Shown one piece after another: positions 14,668 to 23,317 of a stretch of 64,000 nucleotides of DNA. The first letter of the stretch is position 1; every line of letters starts with the position of its first letter. The stretch comes from JAEZHK01 sp040768845 (GTDB lineage: Bacteria > Bacillota > Clostridia > Christensenellales > Aristaeellaceae): contig JAXGME010000002.1 of NCBI GenBank assembly GCA_040768845.1, positions 186,001-250,000 of the forward strand. The letters run 5' to 3'. Position numbers and translations under genes: made by a program. A model generated the notes under the pieces. It had not been told where the DNA came from and did no database searches. It saw only the letters and a program-made list of their open reading frames with translations.

Positions 14668-16008
14668 ATGCGAACGGACGATTTCCTGAAACTGCTCTTT
14701 GAAAAGGCCCGCGGCGCCGGCTTTTCCGAATACGAAGCCTACCTGTCCGGCGGCGATTCCTTCGAGGCGTCGGTTCACGCGGGCGAGCTGATCGCCTACA
14801 ATGTGTCCTCCGCGGCGGGGCTGGGCTTCCGCGCGCTGTCCGGCGGACGCATGGGCTACGCCTCCACCCAGGCGCTGGACGAAGCCGCCGCCGACATGCT
14901 GGTTCGCGGCGCGCTGACCAGCGCCACCCTCACTGAAACGGAGGACCCGCAGTTCATCTTTGGCGGCGCCGAAACCCCGGCCCTCGATCTGTACAACCCG
15001 GCGATTGCGGCCATCCCCGACGCCGAAAAGGTGGCGATGGCGCTGGCGCTGGAGAAAAAAGCCCTGGACGCAGACCCGCGCCTGTCCACCGACGGCTGCG
15101 CGGTGGTCTACGCCTCCGGAAGCCGGCGCATCGTCAACTCCAAGGGGCTGGACATATCCTTTCGCGATAACGCCATGAGCGCCTATGTGTCCTGCGTGGC
15201 CCGGGAAAACGGCCGCGCCGGCAGCGCCTACCGCGTGGCCTCAAGCCGCGCCGGCGCGCCGGATCTTGACCGCCTGGCACGCGAGGCCGCCGGCGAAGCG
15301 CTGGACTTTCTCGCCGCCGCCCCGACGGACTCCGGCCGCTACCCCGTGGTGCTGCGCGCCGACGCGGCGCTGACGCTCCTGGCGGCGTTTTCCGGTGCCT
15401 TCAGCGCCGAAGAGGCCCAGCGGGGGCTGTCCAAGCTGGCCGGGCACGAAGGCGAAATGGTGGCATCGCCCCTCCTGACGCTGATGGACGATCCGCTGAA
15501 CCCGCTGGGCTTTGCCTCCGCGCCCTTTGACGGCGAAGGCGTGCCCGCCCGGACGAAGAAGATCATCGACGGCGGCCGGCTGACCACGCTGATGCACAAC
15601 CTCAAGACCGCCGCCAAGGCCGGCACGGCCTCCACCGGCAACGCGGCCCGCGGCTACGCCAGCCCCATCGCCGTGGCGCCCACCAACTTCTACTTCGCGC
15701 CCGCGGACGAATCCCTCGCCGCGCTGATGGGCCGTGCCGAGGGCGGGCTTCTGATTACGGACCTGCAGGGCCTTCATTCCGGCGCCAACGCCGTCAGCGG
15801 CGACTTCTCCCTCTCCGCCAAGGGCTACAGGATCGAGGGCGGCCGGCCCGCCGCACCGGTGGATCAGATCACCGTGGCCGGCAACTTCTACGAGCTGCTG
15901 CGGGCGGTGGCGGCGGTCGGAAACGACCTTGAGTTCGGCCAGCCCGGCGGCAGCTGTTTTGGCAGCCCGTCGCTTCTTGTCGGCGCGCTGTCCGTCGCCG
16001 GAAAATGA
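14668..16008 (+). CDS. pmbA: TldE/PmbA, partner of TldD
   Basis: 446 residues, starting two bases after the tldD stop. It has the same overall fold (N-terminal swap domain with GFSEYEAYLSGGDSFEASV, C-terminal half with LHSGANAVSGDFSLSAKGY, a PmbA signature), but no HExxxH motif, as is normal for TldE, which shapes the substrate channel of the TldD/E protease without catalysis. The final GGSCFGSPSLLVGALSVAG is also typical. No peptide-modification gene cluster is nearby, so the substrate in this organism is unknown. A strong terminator follows. Confidence 0.95.
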   Translation: MRTDDFLKLLFEKARGAGFSEYEAYLSGGDSFEASVHAGELIAYNVSSAAGLGFRALSGGRMGYASTQALDEAAADMLVRGALTSATLTETEDPQFIFGGAETPALDLYNPAIAAIPDAEKVAMALALEKKALDADPRLSTDGCAVVYASGSRRIVNSKGLDISFRDNAMSAYVSCVARENGRAGSAYRVASSRAGAPDLDRLAREAAGEALDFLAAAPTDSGRYPVVLRADAALTLLAAFSGAFSAEEAQRGLSKLAGHEGEMVASPLLTLMDDPLNPLGFASAPFDGEGVPARTKKIIDGGRLTTLMHNLKTAAKAGTASTGNAARGYASPIAVAPTNFYFAPADESLAALMGRAEGGLLITDLQGLHSGANAVSGDFSLSAKGYRIEGGRPAAPVDQITVAGNFYELLRAVAAVGNDLEFGQPGGSCFGSPSLLVGALSVAGK

Positions 16009-16019
16009 CTTTCTCCGCG

Positions 16020-16046
16020 CCCGGGCCTTGCGGCCCGGGTTTTTTT
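16020..16046 (+). terminator. Intrinsic terminator after tldD-pmbA
   Basis: CCCGGGCC (16020-16027), loop TTGC, GGCCCGGG (16032-16039), then seven T residues. Confidence 0.92.
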
Positions 16047-16174
16047 GCCTCAAAAACATTGTTTTCCCATGGGGATTTTGCGGTATGCTATAAAAGGGAA
16101 GGCCCCTGCAAAGGGCATATCGCGGGGGCGCTCCGCACACAATGAAGGGTGAGCGAATCAAAGGAGGATGAACC

Positions 16175-16435
16175 ATGGGCATCATTCTATGGATCATATT
16201 CGGCGCGCTGGCGGGCTGGATCGCCAGCAAGATCATGGGGCGGGACGCGAGCATGGGCGCCCTGGCCAACATTGTGGTGGGCATCGTCGGCGCGGGGCTG
16301 GGCGGGTGGATCTCCACCGCCATCTTCGGCGGCGAGGGCGTGACGGGGTTCAACATCGGCAGCATCCTGATTGCCATCGCGGGCGCGTGTCTATTGCTGC
16401 TGATCTTCGGCGGCATCCGCCGCGGCCGGGGCTGA
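16175..16435 (+). CDS. GlsB/YeaQ/YmgE family membrane protein
   Basis: 86 residues with three hydrophobic helices (about 2-18, 28-50, 58-80) and the glycine-rich signature WIIFGALAGWIASKIMG ... NIVVGIVGAGLGGWIS of the transglycosylase-associated protein family. Members are small stress-induced membrane proteins; in several Firmicutes GlsB goes with Asp23-type envelope stress proteins, which are not seen here. AAAGGAGG lies seven bases before the ATG. No clean sigma-A promoter is obvious; a GTTTTC/CGGTAT pair with 14 bases between (16061-16086) resembles a general-stress promoter, but that is weak. Confidence 0.88.
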   Translation: MGIILWIIFGALAGWIASKIMGRDASMGALANIVVGIVGAGLGGWISTAIFGGEGVTGFNIGSILIAIAGACLLLLIFGGIRRGRG

Positions 16436-16453
16436 CGGGCGGTCCTGTGACAC

Positions 16454-16501
16454 AAAGCGAATCGCGCCGCCGGCATAAAGCCGGCGGCGCGATTCGCTTT
16501 T
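16454..16501. terminator. Bidirectional terminator between convergent glsB-like and livF genes
   Basis: A perfect 21-bp stem (16454-16474 with 16480-16500) with a 5-base loop ATAAA; the + strand ends in CTTTT. Confidence 0.88.
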
Positions 16502-16509
16502 GGGCGGCC

Positions 16510-17214
16510 TCAGGTTCCCAGATAGGCCCTTTTCACATCCTCGTCGTCGAGAAGCGCCCTGGCATCGCCGCTTTTCACGATGCGGCCGGTTTCCATCACG
16601 TAGGCGCGGTCGGCGATGGACAGCGCCATGTGGGCGTTCTGCTCCACCAGCAGCACCGTGGTGCCGCCCTTGTTGATCTCGCGGATGATGGAGAAGATCT
16701 CCTCCACCAAAATGGGCGACAGTCCCATGGAGGGCTCGTCCATCATCATCAGCTTGGGCAGCGACATCATGGCGCGGCCCATGGCCAGCATTTGCTGCTC
16801 GCCGCCGGACAGCGTGCCCGCCAGCTGCTTTCTGCGCTCCTTGAGCCGGGGAAAGCTCTGGAACACCCGCTCCATGCCGGAGGCGATGTTCTCCCGGTCC
16901 TTGCGGGCGTAGGCGCCCATCTCCAGGTTTTCCAGCACCGTCATCTGGGCGAAGATGCGCCGCCCCTCCGGCACCTGGGCCAGGCCCATCTTCAGGATTT
17001 CGTGGGCCTCGACGTTCTGGATCTCCTTTTCCATAAACAGCACCTTGCCGCTCCTGGCGCGGATCAGCCCGGACACCGTGTGAAGGATGGACGTCTTGCC
17101 CGCGCCGTTGGCGCCGATGAGCGTCACGATCTCGCCCTCGGAAACCTCGAAGCTGACGTCCTTCAGCGCGTGGATCGCGTCATAGTAGACGTTGAGCTCC
17201 TTTACCTTCAGCAT
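16510..17214 (-). CDS. livF: Branched-chain amino acid ABC transporter ATPase LivF
   Basis: 234 residues, standard for LivF. Walker A is GANGAGKTS, the signature is LSGGEQQMLAMGRAM, Walker B is LMMDEPSMGLSP and the H-loop is LLVEQNAHMAL. The sequence LNVYYDAIHALKDVSFEV at the start is typical of LivF rather than LivG. It pairs with the LivG part of the fused upstream protein to power uptake of branched-chain (or related) amino acids. The start overlaps the end of the livMG gene by seven bases. It is the last gene of the liv operon. Confidence 0.95.
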   Translation of the reverse strand: MLKVKELNVYYDAIHALKDVSFEVSEGEIVTLIGANGAGKTSILHTVSGLIRARSGKVLFMEKEIQNVEAHEILKMGLAQVPEGRRIFAQMTVLENLEMGAYARKDRENIASGMERVFQSFPRLKERRKQLAGTLSGGEQQMLAMGRAMMSLPKLMMMDEPSMGLSPILVEEIFSIIREINKGGTTVLLVEQNAHMALSIADRAYVMETGRIVKSGDARALLDDEDVKRAYLGT

Positions 17215-19061
17215 GTCGCGCTCGCCTCCTTCTGGACCGAACCGGCGCCGCTGCCCAGGTAGGCGCGGATGACCTCGGGGTTGTTCTTGATTTCGGTGGG
17301 CGTGCCCTCGGCGATCACGCGGCCGTAGTTGAGCACGTAGATGCGCTCGCAGATGCCCATGACCAGCTTCATATCGTGCTCGATCAGGAGGATCGTCACC
17401 GAGAACCGCTCGCGGATGAGGCGGATGGTCTGCATCAGTTCCTCGGTCTCGATGGGGTTCATGCCGGCGGCCGGCTCATCCAGCAGAAGCACCTTCGGGT
17501 TGGAGGCCATGGCCCGGCAGATCTCCAGCTTGCGCTGCTGGCCGTAGGGCAGGGTGTTGGCGTTCTGCTCCGCCAGGTGCTCCATGTCAAACACCCGCAA
17601 AAGCTCCCGCGCGCGGCGGTCGCAGCCGTCCTCCTCACGGTCGTAGTAGGTGTCGCGCATGGCGCTGTCCAGTATGGTGTAGTACATGCGGCTCTGGAAG
17701 GCCACCTTGATGTTCTCGATGACCGTCATGGACTTGAACAGCCGGATGTTCTGGAACGTCCGGGCGATGCCATCGTTGGTGATCTCGTAGGTGGGCTTGC
17801 CGGAGATGGGCCTGCCCAGGAGCAGCACCTGTCCCTCCGTGGGCACGTAGACGCCGGTCAAGAGGTTGAACACCGTGGTCTTGCCCGCGCCGTTGGGGCC
17901 GATGAGGCCCACAATTTCGTTGTTGGTGAGGCGCACGTTGACGTCCTCCACCGCCTGAAGCCCGCCGAAGCGGATGCCCAGGTTCTTCATCTCCAGCACC
18001 GGCACCCGCTGGGCGTCAAAGCGGTAGCGGGGCACGTCCGGCATGATGGGGCCCGCCTTGCGGCGGCGCAGCCGGCGCTCAAAGCGGTCCATAAAGTCCT
18101 TGAAGCCCGGGATGATCCGGGCCAGGAACCCGCTCATGGAAAACTCCTTGACGCCCAGAAGCCCTGTGGGCTTGAAGATCATCATCACGATCAGCAGCAG
18201 CGCATAGGCCAGCTGCCGGTATTCCACCAGCTTGGCCATGGCGAACTGCACCATCGTGAGGCCCGTGGCGCTGACCACCGAACCCGTGAAGCTGCCCATG
18301 CCGCCGAACACCACCATCACCAGGTAGGAGATGGAAGCGTTGAAGTCAAACTTGGAGGGGTCCAATACGCCCACCGAATGGGCGTACAGCGAACCCGCCA
18401 CCCCCGCGAAGAACGCCGCGATGGTAAAGGCCTTGGCCTTGTACCGGGTGACCGGCACGCCCGAGGCGTCCGCCGCCACCTCGTTTTCCCGGATGGCGAT
18501 GATCGCCCGGCCGTGGCGCGACCAGGCCAGCATGAAAAGAAGCGACACCACGATGGCCATCGTCCAGAAGGACAGGTCAAAGGAGGCGTACAGCGGGATG
18601 CCAATCATCTTTTTGCCGCCGCCCGTCCAGGGCTCAAAGGCGGTGTTGATCAGCACCCGGATGATTTCGCCGAAGCCCAGCGTGATGATCGCCAGATAAT
18701 CGCCCCGGAGCCGGAGCGCCGGAATGCCGATCAGGTATCCGAACAGCGCCGCCGTGAGGCCGCCGGCGATCATCGCCAGCGGGAAGAGCATCGGGCTCTC
18801 CGGCAGCAGCTGGGTGGTCACGATGGCGGAGGCGTAGGCGCCCACCGACATGAAGCCCGCGTGGCCCAGCGTCAGCTCGCCCAGTACGCCCGTCACCAGG
18901 TTCAGGCTGGCCACCATGATGATGTTGTAGCACACCTGGGTCAGAAGCGTTTCAATGGAGCGGTTGCCCCCCGTAGCCGACAGCAAAAGCCGCACCGCCG
19001 TAAACAGGAGGATGACCGCGATCAGGTTGATCAGCGTCGTCACGCGCCGGTTTTTCTTCAT
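17208..19061 (-). CDS. livMG: Fused LivM permease - LivG ATPase
   Basis: 617 residues: an N-terminal LivM permease (about 1-320) with eight or more hydrophobic segments and the family blocks NLVTGVLGELTLGHAGFMSVG and LRLRGDYLAIITLGFGEIIR, then a basic linker (about 325-355), then a complete LivG ATPase (about 358-605) with Walker A GPNGAGKTT, signature LPYGQQRKLEICRAM, Walker B LLLDEPAAGMNP and the IEHDMKLVM H-loop. There is no stop or frame change between the two halves, so this is a true gene fusion. It tethers the ATPase to the permease of the liv importer. Upstream is livH, downstream livF. Confidence 0.93.
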   Translation of the reverse strand: MKKNRRVTTLINLIAVILLFTAVRLLLSATGGNRSIETLLTQVCYNIIMVASLNLVTGVLGELTLGHAGFMSVGAYASAIVTTQLLPESPMLFPLAMIAGGLTAALFGYLIGIPALRLRGDYLAIITLGFGEIIRVLINTAFEPWTGGGKKMIGIPLYASFDLSFWTMAIVVSLLFMLAWSRHGRAIIAIRENEVAADASGVPVTRYKAKAFTIAAFFAGVAGSLYAHSVGVLDPSKFDFNASISYLVMVVFGGMGSFTGSVVSATGLTMVQFAMAKLVEYRQLAYALLLIVMMIFKPTGLLGVKEFSMSGFLARIIPGFKDFMDRFERRLRRRKAGPIMPDVPRYRFDAQRVPVLEMKNLGIRFGGLQAVEDVNVRLTNNEIVGLIGPNGAGKTTVFNLLTGVYVPTEGQVLLLGRPISGKPTYEITNDGIARTFQNIRLFKSMTVIENIKVAFQSRMYYTILDSAMRDTYYDREEDGCDRRARELLRVFDMEHLAEQNANTLPYGQQRKLEICRAMASNPKVLLLDEPAAGMNPIETEELMQTIRLIRERFSVTILLIEHDMKLVMGICERIYVLNYGRVIAEGTPTEIKNNPEVIRAYLGSGAGSVQKEASATC

Positions 19062-19073
19062 CGGATCGCCCCC

Positions 19074-19982
19074 CTATACTTTCTCGCGGGTCTTCTTGCC
19101 CAGAATCCCCGACGGCTTGACCAGAAGCACCAGGATCAGGATGCCGAACACCATGGCGTCCACGTATTCGCTGGCGTAGTACTTGACGAAGGTCTCCGCG
19201 ATGCCCACGATGAACCCGCCCAGCACCGCGCCGGGGATGATGCCGATGCCCCCCAGCACCGCGGCCACAAAGGCCTTGAGCCCGGGCATGGAGCCCAAAA
19301 GCGGCTTGATGTAGACCACCTTCTGGGCGTAGAACATGGCGCCGATGGCGGCCAGCGCGCAGCCGATGGCAAATGTGATGGAGATCGTAGTGTCCACGTT
19401 GACGCCCATCAGCTTCGCCGCGCCCAGATCCTCGCTGACGGCGCGCATGGCCTTGCCGGTGCGGGTGTTCTTGACAAACGCCTGCAGACCGATCATCAGC
19501 ACGATGGAGACCACCAGCGTCAGCACCTCCAAGAGGTACACGGGCTTTCTGCCCACCTTGAACAGCGCGATCTTGGGGATCATCTGCGGGAAGGTGACCT
19601 GGCCGCTGCCAAAGATCAGCTGCGCGGTGATCTGCAGCGCCAGGCTGATGCCGATGGCGGTGATCAGCGCCGAGATGCGCGGCGCGTCCCGGAGCGGCTT
19701 ATAGGCCACGCGGTCCATCAATACACCCAGCAGCACGCAGAACGCGATGGCAAACAGCACCGCCAGCGTAGCGGCCAGCGCCGGATGCACCGCCGAAAGA
19801 GCGGTGACCAGCGTGGTGGTGGTCACCCAGAACACCGCGTAGGACCCCACCATCATAATGTCGCCATGCGCGAAGTTGATCAGCTTCACGATGCCGTAAA
19901 CCATCGTATAGCCCAGCGCGATCAGCGCGTAAATGCTGCCGATCTGCAGCCCGCCGATCAGGTTCTGCAGGAACAGTTGCAT
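19074..19982 (-). CDS. livH: Branched-chain amino acid ABC permease LivH
   Basis: 302 residues with about eight hydrophobic helices. The N-terminal block LIGGLQIGSIYALIALGYTMVYGI and INFAHGDIMMVG are hallmarks of LivH. The conserved SEDLGAAKLMGVNVD segment, a cytoplasmic loop that contacts the ATPases, is also present. It forms the membrane channel together with the LivM half of the fused protein encoded 12 bp downstream. Encoded between the binding-protein gene and livMG, all on the minus strand. Confidence 0.95.
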   Translation of the reverse strand: MQLFLQNLIGGLQIGSIYALIALGYTMVYGIVKLINFAHGDIMMVGSYAVFWVTTTTLVTALSAVHPALAATLAVLFAIAFCVLLGVLMDRVAYKPLRDAPRISALITAIGISLALQITAQLIFGSGQVTFPQMIPKIALFKVGRKPVYLLEVLTLVVSIVLMIGLQAFVKNTRTGKAMRAVSEDLGAAKLMGVNVDTTISITFAIGCALAAIGAMFYAQKVVYIKPLLGSMPGLKAFVAAVLGGIGIIPGAVLGGFIVGIAETFVKYYASEYVDAMVFGILILVLLVKPSGILGKKTREKV

Positions 19983-20072
19983 GGCCCAACCCCCCGTACA
20001 CTGCGATAATCAAAAACGTAAATCGCGGAGGGCGATAAAACGTCGCCCTCCGCACGGAGTCTGCGCGTGGGA

Positions 20073-21200
20073 TCAGGCCGCCGGATCGATGCGGGTGACG
20101 AGGGTGGGCACGCCATCCTTGAAGCCCATGATGAAGGCGGACTTGATCGGATCGTTGTGGTCGTTGAAGGTGATGTGGCCGGTGGCGCCGTCGATGTCGG
20201 TGGCCTTCAGCTTCTCGATGATGGCCTCCTTGTCGGTGGAGCCGGCGGCGTTGATGGCGGTGAACATGATCTTGGCGGCGTCATAGCCCAGGGCGTTAAA
20301 GCCGGCCGGCGCGTTGCCGTACTTCTCGGTGAACGCCTTGACAAAGGCCTGGGCGGCCGGGCTGTCATCGGCGGGCGAGAAGGAGTCGCAGTACACGGCC
20401 TTGTCCAGCAGTTCCGGCGCGTCGGTCAGCTGCTGCTCGATGGAGCCCCAGCCGTCGGCGCCCATCATGGTGGCGTCCAGGCCCACGTCCACGGCCTGGC
20501 GCAGCATCAGCGCGGCGTCCTGATAGTAGTAGCAGATGAACACGGCCTCGGGCGCGGCTTCGGCGATCTTGGTCAGCTGCGGGGTATAGTCCGCGTCGCC
20601 GGCCACGGCGGACTCGGCCGCCACGACTTCCATGCCCAGCGCAGCGGCCTTCGCCTGGAAGGCGTCGGACAGGCCGATGGAGTAGTCGTTGGTGTTGTCA
20701 AAGAGCACCGCCACCTTCTTGGCGCCCAGGTTCTCGGCGGCGTACTGGGCCATCAGCTCGGCCTGGAAGGGGTCCAGGAAGCAGGCGCGGAACACGTTTT
20801 TGCCGGCGCTGGTCACGTCGTAGGCGGTGGCCGACGCGGTGATCATGGGCATGTTGTCCTCGGCGGCGCGGGCGGCGACGGCCAGCGTCGGCGTGGTGGT
20901 GACGGGTCCGATCAGCGCGATCATGCCGCCGGACACCAGCTGGTTGTAGGCGTTGGTGGCTTCAACGGCATCGTGGGTATCGTCCAGCCAGGTAATCTCA
21001 ATCTGGTTGCCCAGAACGCCGCCGTTGGCGTTGAACTCGTCTACGGCAAGATCCACGCCGGCCTGCACCAAGAGGCCGTAGGCGGAGGCGGCACCGGTCA
21101 GCGGCGCAATGCCGCCGATCTTGATGGTGTCCGCAAGAGCGGCGCTGGACGCGCCCAGCACGAGCATCACGGTGAGGATGAGGGCCAGAAGCTTCTTCAT
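20073..21200 (-). CDS. livJ: Branched-chain amino acid ABC transporter substrate-binding protein
   Basis: 375 residues: signal peptide (1-23, cleavage after ALA), then a type I periplasmic-binding fold (Peripla_BP_6) with IKIGGIAPLTGAASAYG at the N-terminus, DDTHDAVEATNAYNQLV, IGPVTTTPTLAVA and a C-terminal ATDIDGATGHITFN segment. It captures amino acids outside the membrane for LivH/LivM. There is no lipobox cysteine at the cleavage site, so membrane anchoring is not evident. First gene of the liv operon, 90 bp from livH, with GGAGGA before the ATG. Actual ligand among Leu/Ile/Val or other amino acids is not shown. Confidence 0.92.
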   Translation of the reverse strand: MKKLLALILTVMLVLGASSAALADTIKIGGIAPLTGAASAYGLLVQAGVDLAVDEFNANGGVLGNQIEITWLDDTHDAVEATNAYNQLVSGGMIALIGPVTTTPTLAVAARAAEDNMPMITASATAYDVTSAGKNVFRACFLDPFQAELMAQYAAENLGAKKVAVLFDNTNDYSIGLSDAFQAKAAALGMEVVAAESAVAGDADYTPQLTKIAEAAPEAVFICYYYQDAALMLRQAVDVGLDATMMGADGWGSIEQQLTDAPELLDKAVYCDSFSPADDSPAAQAFVKAFTEKYGNAPAGFNALGYDAAKIMFTAINAAGSTDKEAIIEKLKATDIDGATGHITFNDHNDPIKSAFIMGFKDGVPTLVTRIDPAA

Positions 21201-21259
21201 GATGGGGTTCCTCCTTTTACGGGCGCTCTACCTCGAGCCCCTGAATGCGGTAATGATTC

Positions 21260-21289
21260 ATTATAGTATCAATCCGGGGTGTTTTTCAA
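21260..21289 (-). promoter_or_regulatory. Likely promoter of the liv operon
   Basis: On the minus strand TTGAAA (21284-21289) and TATAAT (21260-21265) are 18 bp apart, 59 bp before the livJ ATG. Confidence 0.68.
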
Positions 21290-21350
21290 TGGTAAAATGA
21301 TTAAATATGAAGGATATGCGGCGCCAATTTGCGTTCTGGCCCGGCGCGCG

Positions 21351-21974
21351 TTAAAAAACGCGCACCGCGCGGTCGGCGTCCGGCCAGAGCGCGAGAAAGG
21401 CGCGGGCGGTCTTGACCTCCCGGAGAATCTGTTCGAGGGGGTACGTCTCCCGGCTGCGCTCCAAGCTGTACGGGTCGTTGACGCAAATCTGCCCCGCCCC
21501 GTCCACGCCGGTGAGCAGGATGTAATGGCCGTTTTGGGTGAAGGTGCCCGGGCCCATGTGGGCCACCACCGGGCGCCCGGCCCCGAGGGCCGAAAGGATC
21601 CGGTCCGCCTGGTTTTCCAGCCATTCCCCGCGAAGTCCCGCGCGCCCGGCAATGGCCAGCATCGCCTCGTGCCCCAGGCCGTCCCCAAAGTACCAGCCGT
21701 TGTCGTAGGCCCATTGAAACAGCGTGGCGGGGGTTTCCGCGGAGTCCGCCAGCGCGCCGGCGGCCATGGCCACGCACACCGCGCCGCAGCCGCTGGTGGC
21801 CACGGACTTCTTTTGCCCGCCGATGGTACACACCGCGTCGGTGTAATCCTGCTGCCGGATCAGCGGCACCTCCGCCTGTCCGAATGTAAATCTTCCCATG
21901 GTAAGGCGCACCAAATCCGCCGCCAGCGCGATCAGCGCCGCCGCGGCCATCAAAATCAGTACCCGCCGCTTCAC
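21351..21974 (-). CDS. C39-like cysteine peptidase, membrane-anchored
   Basis: 207 residues from a GTG at 21974 that overlaps the stop of the upstream HAD gene (GTGA). One N-terminal hydrophobic segment (residues 5-22) acts as signal anchor. The papain-like Peptidase_C39_2 layout is visible: QQDYTDA, SGCGAVCVAM with the likely catalytic Cys63, NGHYILLTGVD with His150, and VNDPYS with Asp167. Such proteins are found outside the cell or on its surface; the substrate is unknown, and there is no bacteriocin gene nearby. A much longer frame to 22265 is rejected because its added part lies antisense-like within the HAD gene and is Arg/Gly-rich noise. Confidence 0.8.
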   Translation of the reverse strand: MKRRVLILMAAAALIALAADLVRLTMGRFTFGQAEVPLIRQQDYTDAVCTIGGQKKSVATSGCGAVCVAMAAGALADSAETPATLFQWAYDNGWYFGDGLGHEAMLAIAGRAGLRGEWLENQADRILSALGAGRPVVAHMGPGTFTQNGHYILLTGVDGAGQICVNDPYSLERSRETYPLEQILREVKTARAFLALWPDADRAVRVF

Positions 21975-22624
21975 AGCGCCCGGGCCGCGTCCAAAAAGTC
22001 GGCGGCTTCGTCGATCACCGCGTCCGCGCCGGCGGCCACCAGGCTCTCCCTGGGGCGAAAGCCCCAGGAGACCGCCACGCACTTCAGCCCGGCGTTGTGG
22101 GCGGTCGCGACGTCCACGTCGGAGTCCCCGACGTAGAGCGCGCTCTCCGCCTCCGCCCCCATCCGGCGCATGGCCGCAAGGACGCTGTCGGGGGCGGGCT
22201 TTCGCGGAACGCCCGGCTTTTCGCCGGCGGCCACGTCCACAAGGCCGCCGAAGTGCCGCCCGCACAGCGCCGCCACCGCGCCGTCGTATTTATTGGAAAC
22301 CACGCCCACGCCCACGCCTTGGGCCTTCAGCGCGCGGAGCAGGTCCGTCACGCCGGGGTAGGGCGCGGTCTTCACGTCCAGATGCTCGGAGTAGTGGGCG
22401 CGGAAGGCGGCCAGGGCTTCTTCCGCCCGGGCGGCGTCCGCACCGTCCGGCAGCGCGCGGACGATCAGGTTTCGGACGCCGTTGCCCACCGCCTGCCGCA
22501 CAAACTCCCTCGAGCGGGCCGGGTAGCCAAACCGCCCGAGCATGTGGTTGACGCTGGCGGTCAGGTCGTCCAGCGTATCGAGAAGCGTTCCGTCCAGGTC
22601 AAACAGCACCGCTTTGAGGGTCAT
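21971..22624 (-). CDS. HAD-family hydrolase (phosphoglycolate phosphatase-like)
   Basis: 217 residues from the ATG at 22624; AAAGGA lies nine bases before it, while the in-frame ATG at 22651 has none. Motif I is LFDLDGTLLDT (nucleophile Asp in DLD), motif II is the VVSN segment, motif III the Lys in PRKPAPDSV, and motif IV GDSDVDVATA. The helical cap and the order of motifs match Gph/PpaX-type phosphatases, which dephosphorylate phosphoglycolate or pyrophosphate. Substrate is not certain. It is translationally coupled to the C39 peptidase gene by a 4-base overlap. Confidence 0.87.
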   Translation of the reverse strand: MTLKAVLFDLDGTLLDTLDDLTASVNHMLGRFGYPARSREFVRQAVGNGVRNLIVRALPDGADAARAEEALAAFRAHYSEHLDVKTAPYPGVTDLLRALKAQGVGVGVVSNKYDGAVAALCGRHFGGLVDVAAGEKPGVPRKPAPDSVLAAMRRMGAEAESALYVGDSDVDVATAHNAGLKCVAVSWGFRPRESLVAAGADAVIDEAADFLDAARAL

Positions 22625-22725
22625 CTCAACACATCCTTTGCCAAAGAGCATAACAAAATCCGCCCGCCTTGTAAATCATGGGAGGATTAAAAAGCGGGCG
22701 GATTTTCAGTTGTCTGGCAGTCCGG

Positions 22726-23265
22726 TCAGCTGACGGTGATCGTTTCCAGCATGTCCCACATGCGCACGCCGTGGCCTTCCTGCTCCTCGGGCAAAAGCGC
22801 GTAGTCCGCGGCGATCACCTTGCCGCCGCCCACGTCAAACCAGTAGAGCGAGCGGGTGCGGTCGCCCTCGGTGTAGACCGCGCCGCAGCCCGGGAAGGGC
22901 GAGCCGCCGCAGCCCTCGCGGTCGCCGTCAAATTCCTCTTCCCAGTCGTCGTTGCGGATCTCCGGGGTGATGGTCTTCTCGCGCAGCGCCTTGGCGTCGC
23001 CGTCCAGCACGGTCAGCGTCATGGTGGCGCCGCCGCCTTTCTGCTGGATGATCATGCCCGCGTCGGTCTGCACGGCCTCGTAAAATCCTTCGTCGATGTA
23101 GATGGAGAACCTGCCCTGCGCGTCCTGGACGAGGGTATAGGTGCGCTCCTCGTTGGTCCCCTCCAGCGGCACGATGCGGGTGATGGTCTGGGGCAGCGAC
23201 TCCGCGCGGGCCGCGAGGCCCAGGGCGAGCACAAGAGCGAGCAACAGGGGCAAGATGCGCTTCAT
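22726..23265 (-). CDS. Secreted protein of unknown function
   Basis: 179 residues with a signal peptide (1-21, cleavage after ARA). The mature part begins LPQTITRIVPLEG and has a strand-rich pattern (RTYTLVQDAQGRFSIYIDE, MTLTVLDGD), a single cysteine pair in the EGCGGSPFPGCGA region, and a basic-acidic C-terminus. I do not recognise a family. It has a clear AGGAGGG before the ATG and lies alone between the HAD gene and the DUF1622 gene on the same strand. Confidence 0.65.
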   Translation of the reverse strand: MKRILPLLLALVLALGLAARAESLPQTITRIVPLEGTNEERTYTLVQDAQGRFSIYIDEGFYEAVQTDAGMIIQQKGGGATMTLTVLDGDAKALREKTITPEIRNDDWEEEFDGDREGCGGSPFPGCGAVYTEGDRTRSLYWFDVGGGKVIAADYALLPEEQEGHGVRMWDMLETITVS

Positions 23266-23317
23266 AATAATCCCTCCTGTCTCCTTAGACTTTAATCCAT
23301 ACGCGAAAAGTTCCGGA

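Noticed and set aside
17376..20009. 877-residue + strand frame across the liv genes
   Set aside because: His/Arg/Gln-rich shadow of livMG and livH, which have full transporter motifs.
21351..22265. 304-residue version of the C39 peptidase
   Set aside because: The first 97 residues overlap the HAD gene in another frame and are Arg/Gly-rich; the GTG at 21974 is a better start.
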